From: Rhizobium sp. 007
GTDB taxonomy: Bacteria > Pseudomonadota > Alphaproteobacteria > Rhizobiales > Rhizobiaceae
Direction: 5' to 3'
DNA: 64,000 nt
Assembly (NCBI RefSeq): GCF_015353075.1
Contig: NZ_CP064187.1
Coordinates: 62,001-126,000, forward strand
Part shown: positions 44,864 to 53,918 of the stretch, in pieces
How the letters are laid out: every line of letters begins with the position of its first letter
Numbering within the stretch: position 1 is the first letter of the stretch
Made by a program: the position numbers and the translations under genes
The notes under the pieces: generated by a model
Told to the model about the DNA's origin: nothing
The model's database searches: none
Seen by the model: only the letters and a program-made list of their open reading frames with translations

Positions 44864-45486
44864 GCGTAACCATCGAGGAAATCGCCGGCGAGGTGGCCAC
44901 CCGCGCCGGCGACACCAAGCGCTTCCTGATCGCCATCGCCGGTCCGCCGGGCGCCGGCAAGTCGACCATGGCGGATAATCTCGCCGATGCGCTGAGAGCG
45001 CGGGGAGAAACCGCGGAAGTGCTGCCGATGGACGGCTTTCACATGGACAACGCAGTTCTGAGCGAGCGCGGTCTGCTCGCCCGCAAGGGCGTCCCGGAAA
45101 GCTTCGACGTCCGCGGTTTTCTGGACATCATTCGCGCCGTGCGTCTAGCCGACCAGGAAGTGCTGATCCCGGTCTTCGACCGGTTCCGCGAGATCGCCAT
45201 CGCATCGGCCCGCGTCGTCTCGCCGGAGCATCGCTTCATCATCGTCGAGGGCAACTACCTTCTGCTCAGCCAGGGCAAGTGGGCGGAGCTTGAGGGTATC
45301 TTCGACTACTCCATCATGCTTGCGCCGCCGATCGAGGTGCTGGAGGAGCGGCTCTTAGCCCGCTGGCGCGGCTACAAGCTGACGGAAGAGCAGGCGAGTG
45401 CCAAGGTCTATGGCAATGACCTGCCGAATGGCAGGCTCATCCTGGAAAACCGCCGCCGCGCCGATGTAACGCTCGAGATCGCCTGA
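44860..45486 (+). CDS. frcK: P-loop sugar/nucleoside kinase-like protein FrcK
   Basis: 208 residues, pantothenate/uridine-kinase fold. Walker A GPPGAGKST; VLPMDGFHMDNAVL supplies the DGFH substrate motif; IIVEGNYLLL; lid region RLLARWRGYKLTEEQASAKV. It overlaps frcA by 4 bases. In Sinorhizobium the fourth frc gene encodes such a kinase, and fructose phosphorylation has been proposed. A PfkB-type fructokinase elsewhere in this window (51186) makes its true substrate uncertain. Confidence 0.85.
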   Translation: MSVTIEEIAGEVATRAGDTKRFLIAIAGPPGAGKSTMADNLADALRARGETAEVLPMDGFHMDNAVLSERGLLARKGVPESFDVRGFLDIIRAVRLADQEVLIPVFDRFREIAIASARVVSPEHRFIIVEGNYLLLSQGKWAELEGIFDYSIMLAPPIEVLEERLLARWRGYKLTEEQASAKVYGNDLPNGRLILENRRRADVTLEIA

Positions 45487-45579
45487 CAATTGAAGCGGCA
45501 AAATGTTTGCCATGAGCCGTGCCGGGGTGATAATGCGCGGGGCAGAGCCTTGAAGGCCGCCCTACCGGAGTTATAGCGC

Positions 45580-46623
45580 ATGCAGTCCATCACCATCCGC
45601 CGCCCCGACGACTGGCACCTTCATCTGCGCGACGGCGCGATGCTTGAAGGCGTGATCGGCGATACCAGCCGCAACTTCGCCCGTGCCATCATCATGCCAA
45701 ATCTCGTGCCGCCGGTCGTGACGACGGCGGATGCGAAAGCCTATCTCGAGCGGATCATGAAGGCATTGCCGAGCGGCGATCGCTTCGAGCCGTTGATGAC
45801 GCTCTATCTGACGGAGGATACGAGCGCCGACGATGTCGAGGAAGGCAAGAAAAGCGGCCTGATCACGGCGGTGAAACTTTATCCGGCGGGTGCGACTACC
45901 AATTCCCATAGCGGCGTGCGCGACATGGAAAAGGCCATGCCGGTGCTGGAGCGCATGGCGAAGATCGGTCTGCCGCTTTGCGTGCATGGTGAAGTTACGA
46001 CGCCTGAGGTCGATATCTTCGACCGTGAGGCGGTATTCATCGAAACGGTGCTCGATCGCCTGCGCAAGCGCCTGCCGGAGCTGAAAGTCACGATGGAGCA
46101 CGTAACGACGGCAGACGGCATCGACTACATCAAGTCGTCGAAAGCCAATCTCGCAGGCTCCATTACGACACACCACCTGATCATCAACCGCAATGCAATC
46201 CTGGTCGGCGGCGTCCGGCCGCATTATTACTGCCTGCCGGTCGCCAAGCGCGAAACCCACCGCCTGGCGCTGCGTGCAGCCGCTGTGAGCGGCGACAAGC
46301 GCTTCTTCCTCGGCACCGATTCGGCCCCACATATCGATCCGCTGAAGGAGTGCGCCTGTGGCTGCGCTGGCATCTATTCCTCGATCAATACGATGAGTTG
46401 CCTAGCCCATGTCTTCGAGCAGGAGGGCGCGCTCGACAAGCTCGAAGCCTTCGTCTCGCTGAACGGCCCGGCCTGGTACGGCCTTCGGCCGAACGAAGAG
46501 CGCGTCACGCTGGTGAAGCGTGAAGTGCCCGTGTCGTTTCCGACGAAGATCGAAACCGGTGCCGGAACGGTGACGGTGTTCGATCCCATGTTCCCGCTGC
46601 ACTGGGACGTCGAACGCTCTTGA
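45580..46623 (+). CDS. pyrC: Dihydroorotase
   Basis: 347 residues, class II type. It closes carbamoyl aspartate to dihydroorotate in UMP synthesis. Zinc ligands: DWHLHLRDG (HxH), the bridging Lys in [23 protein letters not shown], and catalytic Asp in [14 protein letters not shown] and the C-terminal NGPAWYGL are typical of the E. coli-like class. A truncated glyoxalase gene abuts the stop codon. Confidence 0.96.
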   Translation: MQSITIRRPDDWHLHLRDGAMLEGVIGDTSRNFARAIIMPNLVPPVVTTADAKAYLERIMKALPSGDRFEPLMTLYLTEDTSADDVEEGKKSGLITAVKLYPAGATTNSHSGVRDMEKAMPVLERMAKIGLPLCVHGEVTTPEVDIFDREAVFIETVLDRLRKRLPELKVTMEHVTTADGIDYIKSSKANLAGSITTHHLIINRNAILVGGVRPHYYCLPVAKRETHRLALRAAAVSGDKRFFLGTDSAPHIDPLKECACGCAGIYSSINTMSCLAHVFEQEGALDKLEAFVSLNGPAWYGLRPNEERVTLVKREVPVSFPTKIETGAGTVTVFDPMFPLHWDVERS

Positions 46624-46624
46624 T

Positions 46625-46873
46625 CGGCTCGTTCCGCTCTATTGCCAGGTCTCACGCGGCAGCATGCTGCTGCATCTGAGCGAGCATTCCGGCGACGCTA
46701 ACCCCGGCGCCAGAGCCTTTGTGCCGATGAACGGTGTTCGCGCCTTCCAGGGGGAACTCGTCGGCAAGAATTATCGTTACATGAAGCCGGGCGTCGAAGA
46801 GGCGCCGTGGGGGCTAGAGATGCAGGTCGTCGACCCGTTCAACAACCACATCACCTTCTGCGAAAGATGCTGA
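46625..46873 (+). pseudogene. C-terminal remnant of a glyoxalase-superfamily gene
   Basis: Directly after pyrC the frame reads RLVPLYCQVSRGSMLLHLSE, HSGDANPGARAFVPMNGVRA and later NYRYMKPGVEEAPWGLEMQV then VDPFNNHITFCERC. This is the second half of a bleomycin-resistance/glyoxalase fold protein (SRG-M-LHLSEHHGDA, NYRY..PGVE..PWG, DPFxN). The first ~45 residues are missing and no start codon or ribosome site fits, so it is a truncated relic. An ATG at 46664 could give 69 residues, but without the full fold. Confidence 0.7.
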
Positions 46874-46909
46874 AAGGCGGGCAGGAGGAGCAACGTCCTC
46901 CCGCTTCCA

Positions 46910-47392
46910 TCAAAGAATCATCAGGGCGCGGACGAAGGCAGCTGCGGAAAGCAGGGACGCGATCGTGCGGACGTGATTCCACCAGGTCCAATCTTTCAGA
47001 TAGGTATTCCAGACGCTGACGGCTTGCGCGCCATTACCGCTGACCTTTGCCAGCGCATCATTCATCGGCACGTTGAAGACGATAGTTGAGATAAAGGATG
47101 CGACGACATAGAGCCCGGCACCAGCCAGCATCCAAATGCCTGCGCTTCCCCGCCAGTCGATGACGGCCAGGACGGCGATCAGGACGGATAGGATGGCGGT
47201 CGGAATGAAGACGAGCATGAACGGCGAGCGCACGATCGTCACGTTGATCGAATTCACTGCCGCGATGCCTTGCTCAGGCGGAATGCGGGAAAAGGCGGTC
47301 ATGATGAAGGTCGAGAAGGCAAAGAAGATACCGGCGACAAGGCCGCTGCCGATTGCAGCGGTGACAAGCGCGAAGGTGAGGATCATTCCCAT
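46910..47392 (-). CDS. DUF1772/anthrone-oxygenase-family membrane protein
   Basis: 160 residues from ATG 47392, chosen because GGGAG is 8 bases upstream (earlier in-frame ATGs at 47398 and 47407 are poorly spaced). Four hydrophobic helices; the pattern GSGLVAGIFFAFSTFIMTAF near the N-terminus, FNVPMNDALAKV and WTWWNHVRTIASLLSAAAFV are typical of DUF1772. The biochemical role is unknown; some relatives oxidise anthrones. Its 5' end is 2 bases from the NmrA-like gene, so they are cotranscribed. Confidence 0.85.
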   Translation of the reverse strand: MGMILTFALVTAAIGSGLVAGIFFAFSTFIMTAFSRIPPEQGIAAVNSINVTIVRSPFMLVFIPTAILSVLIAVLAVIDWRGSAGIWMLAGAGLYVVASFISTIVFNVPMNDALAKVSGNGAQAVSVWNTYLKDWTWWNHVRTIASLLSAAAFVRALMIL

Positions 47393-47394
47393 GG

Positions 47395-48219
47395 TCATGT
47401 CTCCCATATGCCGGTCACCGCTGTCTCGCGGGCATATTGGCTGAAGTTTTTCGGCGGCCGGCCGAGGATTTCCGCAACACCGTTCATGACGCGCGAATTG
47501 CGGCCGTCGAGAACCTTGCCGAAAAGCTCCTCGAGAAGATCGATCGTTCCTGCCGACAGGTCGGCCGAAGAGAGTCCGGCCTTGAAATCTTCCATGGAAA
47601 CCTGACGGTAGCGGATCGTCCGGCCGGTCGCCGTCGCGATCTCCGATACCGCTTCGCGGAAGGTAAGCGCACCTGGCCCGGTCAATTCGTAGGTTTTGCC
47701 GAGGTGGCGCTGGTCGGTCAGCGCGGCAACGGCCGCATCGGCAATGTCATCGGCATCGGTGAAGGGCTCCTTGACCTCACCCGCGGGCAGGACGAGCTCT
47801 CCCGCGGTGATCGAATCTTTAAACGCGCCTTCGCTGAAGTTCTGGCAGAACCAGGATGCTCGCAGGATGGTGTAGCCGATGCCGGCGGCTTTGAGCATCT
47901 CTTCGCTGCGCTCGGCACCATCTTCACCGCGACCGGAGAGCAGGACGATATGCCGTAAGCCGCAATCAACGGCCGTCCGAGCGAATTCGCCGATCGCGTC
48001 CGCAGCCCAGGCCACGGCAAGATCAGGCTGAAAGGTCACGTATGCGCTGGTGGCACCCTCAAGTGCCGCGGGCCAGGTTGCTCTATTTTCCCAATCAAAG
48101 GGGCGTGTGCTGGAGCGCGAAGCGAAGCGCGACTCGATACCGCGCTCTTTGAGCCGGGAAGCGACGCGCCCGCCTGTTTTTCCCGCGCCGCCGACAAGGA
48201 TGATTTCGGAATTCTGCAT
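47395..48219 (-). CDS. NmrA/NAD(P)-binding family protein
   Basis: 274 residues from ATG 48219, preceded by GGGAGGAG. Rossmann motif IILVGGAGKTGGRVASRLKE; SAYVTFQPDLAVAWAADAIG; the HIVLLSGRGEDG strand, and YTILRASWFCQNF in place of an SDR Tyr-Lys pair. NmrA-like proteins bind NAD(P) and act as redox sensors or quinone/azo reductases; which applies is unknown. Downstream is the DUF1772 gene and upstream, divergently, a TetR gene that probably controls both. Confidence 0.87.
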   Translation of the reverse strand: MQNSEIILVGGAGKTGGRVASRLKERGIESRFASRSSTRPFDWENRATWPAALEGATSAYVTFQPDLAVAWAADAIGEFARTAVDCGLRHIVLLSGRGEDGAERSEEMLKAAGIGYTILRASWFCQNFSEGAFKDSITAGELVLPAGEVKEPFTDADDIADAAVAALTDQRHLGKTYELTGPGALTFREAVSEIATATGRTIRYRQVSMEDFKAGLSSADLSAGTIDLLEELFGKVLDGRNSRVMNGVAEILGRPPKNFSQYARETAVTGIWET

Positions 48220-48249
48220 TTGACTGCTCCTCCCACAAAACAAGAGAAA

Positions 48250-48272
48250 ATCTCGTATTTGCATAATGAGAT
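48250..48272. promoter_or_regulatory. Probable TetR operator between divergent NmrA-like and TetR genes
   Basis: Interrupted palindrome ATCTCgTAt-ttg-cATAatGAGAT in a strongly AT-rich 70-bp gap. Flanking GAGA-AAA-TCTC (48244-48254) and GAGA-TAAAC-TCTC (48268-48280) repeat the half-site. Regulation of both divergent genes is inferred. Confidence 0.5.
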
Positions 48273-48315
48273 AAACTCTCTTATTTTATCCGTCAATAGA
48301 AAAATGGAGTGCCGA

Positions 48316-48981
48316 ATGCCGGAACAGACCGTGGTTAGGCGTAAAAGAGGATTGCAATCGGCAGGTCAACTTCGACGCATCCCGCGCCAGCAGCGGGGTC
48401 GGGAACGCTTCGAGAAGATCTTGTCGGTGGCAATGGAACTGATCGAAAAGAATGGCAGCGACGCCCTGAAGATGAGCGAAATCGTTGAAAAGGCCGAGCT
48501 TTCCTTCGGCGCTCTTTACCAGTATTTCCCGGACAAGAGCTCCATCATCCGGACGCTTGCCGAACGCTTCAACGAGCAGGGCAGGCACTGCGTAGACGAA
48601 GAGCTGGCCAAGGTAACAAGCACCGAAACGCTGCAGCAGGCGCTCTGCAACATCGTTGATCAGTATTGCGATTTCTTCCGCAGAGAACCGGTCATGCGCG
48701 ACATCTGGCATGCGACCCAGGCCGACAAGCTGCTGCAGCAGGTCGATGCCGAGGACATGGAATTCCACTCGCAAAGACTGTTCAAGGTCTTGGAAAAACT
48801 GTGGCCGGAGCGCGAAGGAGGCGAATTGCTGGCGATTGCGCGGCTGACGATGCATTTGCTTGCAGCGGCCGTGCGCTATTCGATCTCAGTCAGCGAGGAG
48901 GAGGGGCGGACTGCGATCGCGCTCTACAAGAGAATGCTGCCGACCGATATCGGCGGGCTTCTCGACAACCCGTCGTGCTAG
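48316..48981 (+). CDS. TetR-family transcriptional regulator
   Basis: 221 residues from ATG 48316, where GGAG is 6 bases upstream (in-frame starts at 48304 and 48220 are less likely). DNA-binding domain: RERFEKILSVAMELIEKNGS and KMSEIVEKAELSFGALYQYF then PDKSSIIR. The C-terminal helical ligand domain ends GRTAIALYKRMLPTDIGGLL. It is divergent from the NmrA-like/DUF1772 operon and overlaps the convergent MgtC-type gene by 4 bases. Confidence 0.9.
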   Translation: MPEQTVVRRKRGLQSAGQLRRIPRQQRGRERFEKILSVAMELIEKNGSDALKMSEIVEKAELSFGALYQYFPDKSSIIRTLAERFNEQGRHCVDEELAKVTSTETLQQALCNIVDQYCDFFRREPVMRDIWHATQADKLLQQVDAEDMEFHSQRLFKVLEKLWPEREGGELLAIARLTMHLLAAAVRYSISVSEEEGRTAIALYKRMLPTDIGGLLDNPSC

Positions 48982-50249
48982 ACGGGCATAAGGCTGCGGA
49001 GCACAAAATAGGCGATGCCTCCCATGGCAACCGCGACTGCTGACGCCAAAGCCAAGGCGACGCCATACTCCCGCGTACCGGCGGTGAAGGCCAGCACCGC
49101 CTTTGTTATGACATTGACGGCGACCGCAATCAGGATGACGTCGGCGGCGGTTTTGACATTGATCGCCGTGCCCATAAGGCGCGCCGTCGAAAGTGTGATG
49201 GCGTCCACATCGACCAGCCCGGAGATCGCGGCCACGGCGTAAAGTGCCGACGCGCCGATATAGTCGATTGCCATCTTCGATATCAGGCTGATCAACCCAA
49301 GCAGCGCGGCGAAAGAGAAGACCATGCGAAGTTCGAACGGGTTCTTCAGCTCAATTTCCGGCACCTCTCTCGCGGAGCCGGAACGCCAAACCCAGAAGAC
49401 GCCCGCAATCATGAAGCCGATGATCGCCGGGATCAGGCCGGCTGCAAGCGGAGCGAGCAAGTCGAGCGAGAAGGCGCTGCCGATGACAAGAACACGGGCA
49501 AAGGACAAGGCTCCAGCAACGGCCGCCCCGGCCGCCAGATGTGTCGAACCCTGAGGCGCTTGCTTGGAATAACGTGCGAAGGAGAGCGTCAGCGCAGTGG
49601 AAGAAACCAGTCCCCCGGCAGCCCCTGCCAGCAGGATGCCACGAGTCGTGCCAGTCAGCTTGATTGCGAGATAGCCGGCAAAGGAAAGTGCTGCGATGGT
49701 AATGGTCAGCACCCAGAGGGAAAAAGGGTTGAGCGCGCCCCAAGGGTCGAGCGGCCTGTCCGGAAGCAGCGGTAGGGCAACCACGGTCATGGCAAGCAGC
49801 ACCAGCGCAGAGCGAAGCTCCGGCCAGGTCATACCTCTCAGAAAGCCATGCAGGCTGTGGCGCGCGGCAAGAATTATCGTCATCACGACGCCGCTTGCAG
49901 CCGCAGTCACGATGTCACCGACAGCGGCGAGAACGCCAAGCCCGAAAACCGCCAGCGCAGCCACGACCGAGGTTATGCTGTAATCTTCGTCTTCCTGGGT
50001 CTCCAGCCAATTCCCCGTTATATAGACGAGGCCAAGCAGTGCCGCGATCGTTGCCGGCAGGAAGGGACCGATCACCGAATGCAGCGTCCCGGCTATTCCG
50101 CCGAGAAAACCAGTGAGGGCGAATGTGCGGATACCTGCTGTCCTGCCGCCCGCCCGGACGTCGCGCTCCTGCCAGCCCCGCTCGACGCCGACAAGCAGGC
50201 CAATCGCAAGCGCCACGCCGAGACGCTGAAAGATTTCGAGATGTTCCAT
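48978..50249 (-). CDS. MgtC/SapB-family membrane protein with DUF4010 domain
   Basis: 423 residues with roughly a dozen hydrophobic helices. The N-terminal MgtC-like part (about 1-140) has LAIGLLVGVERGWQER then RTFALTGFLGGIAG. The C-terminal DUF4010 part (about 180-400) includes LLAGAAGGLVSSTALTLSFA and later TAINVKTAADVILIAVAVNV. MgtC proteins are linked to low-magnesium survival and phosphate or membrane-potential control; the function of this fused form is not established. Single gene. Confidence 0.87.
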   Translation of the reverse strand: MEHLEIFQRLGVALAIGLLVGVERGWQERDVRAGGRTAGIRTFALTGFLGGIAGTLHSVIGPFLPATIAALLGLVYITGNWLETQEDEDYSITSVVAALAVFGLGVLAAVGDIVTAAASGVVMTIILAARHSLHGFLRGMTWPELRSALVLLAMTVVALPLLPDRPLDPWGALNPFSLWVLTITIAALSFAGYLAIKLTGTTRGILLAGAAGGLVSSTALTLSFARYSKQAPQGSTHLAAGAAVAGALSFARVLVIGSAFSLDLLAPLAAGLIPAIIGFMIAGVFWVWRSGSAREVPEIELKNPFELRMVFSFAALLGLISLISKMAIDYIGASALYAVAAISGLVDVDAITLSTARLMGTAINVKTAADVILIAVAVNVITKAVLAFTAGTREYGVALALASAVAVAMGGIAYFVLRSLMPV

Positions 50250-50404
50250 GGTCTTACGATATTCCTGTCATGTCATCGTACAATCAGAAATGTTTGAAGG
50301 AGTTGACGCATTCGTTGCTATTCTTAACGCCGGAACCTTCGCAGTTCTGGAATCTTTTCGCGCTTGCTGCTATTGCCCCATGGATTTAAGCGAAGGAGAG
50401 AGCG

Positions 50405-51094
50405 ATGATCCACACGACATTTCCCGACCGCGCCGTCATGGCCGAACTGGTGGCGAAGATGCTCTGGGAGATCAGGGCGGTCCATTTCAACGCCGCCCAG
50501 CCCTACAAGCTCTCCTCCGGCATGGCGAGCCCGGTCTATATCGATTGCCGCAAGCTGCTCTCTTTCCCGCGAATCCGTTCCACGGTGATGGACTTCGCCG
50601 CAGGCGTCGTCCTTCGTGACGCCGGTTTCGAGCAGTTCGATTGCATTGCCGGCGGCGAGACGGCGGGGATTCCCTTCGCCGCGTTGCTTGCCGATCGTCT
50701 CGGCCTGCCGATGATCTATGTGCGCAAACAGCCGAAGGGTCACGGCCGCAATGCGCAGATCGAAGGCAATATGCCGGAAGGTTCGCGCGTGCTTGTCATC
50801 GAGGATCTGACGACGGCGGGCGGCAGCATGTTCAAGTTCATCGATGCCGTCCGCGCGGCTGGCGGCATCGTTGATCACGGTATTGCACTCTTCTACTACG
50901 GCATCTTTGACGAAGGCGCGCTGCGCTTTGCTGACGGGAAGGTGAAGCTACATTACATCGCTACCTGGCGTGACGTTCTGGCTGTTGCGAAAGCGCAGGA
51001 GCTTTTCGACGAGAAGACGCTCAGCGAAGTGGAAGCCTTCCTCGACGCGCCGCTCGCCTGGTCGGGCCGCAACGGCGGCGTTTCGTCGCTTTAA
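50405..51094 (+). CDS. pyrE: Orotate phosphoribosyltransferase
   Basis: 229 residues. It transfers orotate to PRPP giving orotidine 5'-phosphate in pyrimidine synthesis. PRPP-binding loop [17 protein letters not shown]; upstream [20 protein letters not shown] and the catalytic-loop [22 protein letters not shown] precedes the ATG. It stands ~90 bp before the PfkB-family kinase gene. pyrC lies ~4 kb upstream. Confidence 0.96.
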   Translation: MIHTTFPDRAVMAELVAKMLWEIRAVHFNAAQPYKLSSGMASPVYIDCRKLLSFPRIRSTVMDFAAGVVLRDAGFEQFDCIAGGETAGIPFAALLADRLGLPMIYVRKQPKGHGRNAQIEGNMPEGSRVLVIEDLTTAGGSMFKFIDAVRAAGGIVDHGIALFYYGIFDEGALRFADGKVKLHYIATWRDVLAVAKAQELFDEKTLSEVEAFLDAPLAWSGRNGGVSSL

Positions 51095-51185
51095 GGACAG
51101 ATAGGCAAAGTGTGGCTTTGCTTTTGCCACGAAATTATCTAATCGATTTGAAGACCGAATTTCACCGATACGTTGGGAGGCCGGA

Positions 51186-52112
51186 ATGATTTTGTGCTGT
51201 GGCGAAGCGTTGATCGACATGCTGCCGCGGGAGACAACGCTCGGCGAGAAGAGCTTCGCGCCCTATGCCGGCGGAGCGATCTTCAACACGGCGATTGCGC
51301 TCGGCAGGCTTGGCGTTCCGACGTCCTTCTTTACCGGCATCGCCGATGACATGATGGGCGATATCCTGCGCGAGACGCTGGTCGCCAGCAATGTCGATTT
51401 CAGCCTTTGCGCCATATCGCCCCGCCCGTCGACGCTCGCATTCGTTAAGCTGGTGAACGGACAGGCGACTTATGCCTTCTACGATGAAGGCACGGCCGGC
51501 CGCATGATCACCAAAGACGACCTGCCGGTCCTCGGCGACGATTGTGAGGCGCTACATTTCGGCGCGATCAGCCTGATTCCGAGTCCCTGCGGCGAGACGT
51601 ACGAGACGCTACTCGATCGAGAGGCCGGAAAGCGCGTCATCTCGCTCGATCCGAACATCCGCCCCGGCTTCATCAAGAACAAGGAAGCCCACATGGCGCG
51701 CATCAAGCGCATGGCGGCGAAATCCGATATCGTCAAGTTTTCCGACGAGGATCTCGAATGGTTTGGCCTTGAAGCCAGCCACGACGATCTGGCGGCCCAC
51801 TGGCTGAAGCATGGCGCCAAGCTCGTCGTCATCACCAAGGGCGCTGAAGGCGCGTCGGGCTACACCAAGGATCGCAAGGTCGTTGTGCCGAGCCAGCGCG
51901 TCACCGTGGTCGACACGGTTGGTGCGGGCGATACATTCGATGCGGGCATCCTCGCTTCGCTGAAGATGGACAATCTTCTGACCAAGGCGCAGGTTGCCTC
52001 CCTCGACGAAAAGGCGCTGCACAACGCCCTGTCGCTTGGGGCAAAGGCCGCGGCCGTCACCGTTTCGCGCGCCGGCGCCAATCCGCCCTGGTCGCACGAA
52101 ATCGGCCTTTGA
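51186..52112 (+). CDS. frk: PfkB-family fructokinase
   Basis: 308 residues. The start at 51186 has GGGAGG 5 bases upstream. PfkB signatures: the N-terminal CCGEALIDMLPRE and GGAIFNTAIALGRLGVPTSF, and the C-terminal VDTVGAGDTFDAGILASL with the catalytic Asp. GDD-type sugar kinases like this phosphorylate fructose to fructose 6-phosphate in rhizobia. That fits with frcBCA uptake and pgi in the same window, but the substrate rests on family resemblance. Its stop nearly abuts a convergent hydrolase gene. Confidence 0.85.
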   Translation: MILCCGEALIDMLPRETTLGEKSFAPYAGGAIFNTAIALGRLGVPTSFFTGIADDMMGDILRETLVASNVDFSLCAISPRPSTLAFVKLVNGQATYAFYDEGTAGRMITKDDLPVLGDDCEALHFGAISLIPSPCGETYETLLDREAGKRVISLDPNIRPGFIKNKEAHMARIKRMAAKSDIVKFSDEDLEWFGLEASHDDLAAHWLKHGAKLVVITKGAEGASGYTKDRKVVVPSQRVTVVDTVGAGDTFDAGILASLKMDNLLTKAQVASLDEKALHNALSLGAKAAAVTVSRAGANPPWSHEIGL

Positions 52113-52113
52113 G

Positions 52114-52917
52114 CTACGCAAGCCGATCAAGAAAGCCGAGGACTTCGCGATTGAAGTGCTCGGGCCGCTGCAGTGGCGCGAAGTGGCCGACATCGGGCAG
52201 CAGGATGAGCTCCGCATCAGGGATGTTGCGCGCGAGATAGTCGGCATGCTCGGGCTTGATGAATTCGTCGCGCTCACCCAGCACGACCGCGACTGGCACC
52301 TTGATCCGCGCGAGATCGCTCGCTGTGTAGTTGGGCTCGGTCGCCATCATCCTGCTGACGTCCTGAACAAAGGCATCGAACTGATCGGGTGTTGCCGATA
52401 GTGCCTGATAGTCCTTCCTGTGCCGGCTGAAGCAGCGATCGATGACCGGTGTCGCGACAAACTCTTTCGTGCCGCTCGGATCCATATTGCACGCGAAGAA
52501 GAAGACGCCGGAGACGCGGTCCGGATGCTGATCGGCAAGGATGAGTGCCGTGCAGGCGCCATCACTCCAGCCGACGAGCGCTGCTTTGGCGAGCTCTAGA
52601 TGATCCATGATTTCCAGAACGTCCGTTGCCATCAACTCGTACTCATACGGCTGGCTATCGCGCGTGCTGCGGCCATGCCCCCGGCTGTCGATGACCACAA
52701 CCTGCCGGCCGGACTCGATCAATGCCGGCACTTGGTAGCCCCAATTGCCGCTGTTACCAAGCCCGCCATGCAGCAGGATCACCGCAGGACCGTTCCCGTA
52801 AGTCGCGTACCAGATACTGGCGCCGTCATGCTCGACGACACCTGCGGATGCCGCCGTCGGCAGCGGTGGCGCGCCCTCTGCCTCAAAAATCTTGAGCTCG
52901 TCGTCCATCACACTCAT
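52114..52917 (-). CDS. Alpha/beta-fold hydrolase
   Basis: 267 residues. Oxyanion motif LLHGGLGNSGNWGYQ, DSRGHGRST, nucleophile elbow VGWSDGACTAL (Ser), acid in LGERDEFIKP and catalytic His in LPDVGHFAPLQRP. A complete triad, so it should be active; the substrate is unknown. At its start the ATG overlaps the TGA of a short upstream frame (ATGA), suggesting it was once coupled to another gene that is now mostly gone. Confidence 0.88.
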   Translation of the reverse strand: MSVMDDELKIFEAEGAPPLPTAASAGVVEHDGASIWYATYGNGPAVILLHGGLGNSGNWGYQVPALIESGRQVVVIDSRGHGRSTRDSQPYEYELMATDVLEIMDHLELAKAALVGWSDGACTALILADQHPDRVSGVFFFACNMDPSGTKEFVATPVIDRCFSRHRKDYQALSATPDQFDAFVQDVSRMMATEPNYTASDLARIKVPVAVVLGERDEFIKPEHADYLARNIPDAELILLPDVGHFAPLQRPEHFNREVLGFLDRLA

Positions 52918-53097
52918 CCGGCTCTCCCTTCCTGATACAAACGATCAGATGTGGCGCGTTTCGACAGCTTCAAATGAAAATCACAGATCCCTTCCGAGAT
53001 CTTGAAGCACGATCCGATAGCGTCGGGATCGTCGAACGTCAGACCGATATGGTCCCAGGGAGAATTGGTAGGAGGTGAAATAAGACACCATCAGATC
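52914..53097 (-). pseudogene. Probable gene tail coupled to the alpha/beta hydrolase
   Basis: Minus-strand frame SPPTNSPWDHIGLTFDDPDA then IGSCFKISEGICDFHLKLSK, ending GRAG with a TGA that overlaps the hydrolase ATG. WDHIGLTFDDPDAI resembles a VOC-domain strand. A stop lies in frame at about 53097 and no start is visible. Read as the 3' remnant of a lost cotranscribed gene; tentative. Confidence 0.35.
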
Positions 53098-53273
53098 GTC
53101 TTAGGCTTCGAAAGTCGCACCATGCCTAAACGGGATGCCAGGCTCAGGGAGACCCGTCGTGTACCGGCAGCCGCGACAAGGGCGAGCCGAGGAGCAGAGC
53201 AGACACAGCATCTCGTCGAACGGACTTACGTGGCCAATTCGACGGACAAACGAGTCATTCGCATTTTCATCTA
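53098..53273. other. Short non-coding gap before hicB
   Basis: No supported gene. It completes a ~350-bp stretch between the hydrolase and hicAB that holds only the relic above. Confidence 0.5.
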
Positions 53274-53630
53274 CTAGGCCGATAGACGAGCCTCGACAAA
53301 GTGTTCGGCGGCTTCTTCGAGTGCTTCTTCCGCCCACTGATTGAGGCTCTTTCCTGAAAGCTCGGCAGCAAGAGCTGCTCGGCGGTGCACTTCAGGAGCG
53401 ACACGAAACATCATCTTGCCAGAATAGGGTTTCTGAGGCTCTTTTCCTATTGTCTTGCATGTCTCGACGTAATCATCGACAGCCTCATGAAAGGCTTTCT
53501 TAATTTCAGAGACGCTGTCACCGTGAAAGCCGATGACATCGGAAATACCTGCAATCTTGCCAAAAAATACTTCGTCCTCAGCGTCAAATTCGATGCGAGC
53601 GTGGTAGCCGTTGTAAGTCATGGTGTTCAT
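53274..53630 (-). CDS. hicB: HicB-family antitoxin
   Basis: 118 residues. N-terminal HicB partial RNase H-like fold: YNGYHARIEFDAEDEVFFGK then IAGISDVIGFHGDSVSEIKK. The C-terminal ribbon-helix-helix-type segment is GKMMFRVAPEVHRRAALAAE then LSGKSLNQWAEEALEEAA. It is cotranscribed with hicA, and the hicA stop overlaps its ATG (ATGA). It should neutralise HicA and repress the operon. Confidence 0.92.
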   Translation of the reverse strand: MNTMTYNGYHARIEFDAEDEVFFGKIAGISDVIGFHGDSVSEIKKAFHEAVDDYVETCKTIGKEPQKPYSGKMMFRVAPEVHRRAALAAELSGKSLNQWAEEALEEAAEHFVEARLSA

Positions 53631-53881
53631 GGTGTTGCTCCAATCTGGGTCAGGAACTCGCGAGCATCGCGCACCTGATAGCGCTTCGCTTCCTTGTCCA
53701 GGTGAGGTCGATGGAAGCTCGCAATGATGCCGTCTTTTTCGAACTTAACGCGAGAGCCGTTTCCCTCGATTACATTCGCCCCGGCAGCTACAAGCAGGTT
53801 CTCGATTGCCGTCCATTCAATGGTTCCAGAGACCGGATCCTTGAAGACGGCCGCGAGAGTCTTTCTCTGCTTGCTGTTCAT
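53627..53881 (-). CDS. hicA: HicA-family mRNA interferase toxin
   Basis: 84 residues. Double-stranded-RNA-binding-like fold with the active-site His in IIASFHRPHLDKEAKRYQVR; VEGNGSRVKF-type strand before it, here NVIEGNGSRVKFEKDG. HicA cleaves mRNA and tmRNA independently of ribosomes. It precedes hicB, overlapping it by 4 bases. A GCTTGC/GCAAGC inverted repeat lies directly upstream. Confidence 0.92.
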   Translation of the reverse strand: MNSKQRKTLAAVFKDPVSGTIEWTAIENLLVAAGANVIEGNGSRVKFEKDGIIASFHRPHLDKEAKRYQVRDAREFLTQIGATP

Positions 53882-53899
53882 GCTAGCAAATATATAGGC

Positions 53900-53918
53900 G
53901 CTTGCTGATTATGCAAGC
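53900..53918. promoter_or_regulatory. hicAB operator
   Basis: Inverted repeat GCTTGC-TGATTAT-GCAAGC, 19 bases upstream of the hicA ATG and next to a TATATA stretch that could serve as -10. Position suggests autorepression by HicB. Confidence 0.65.
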
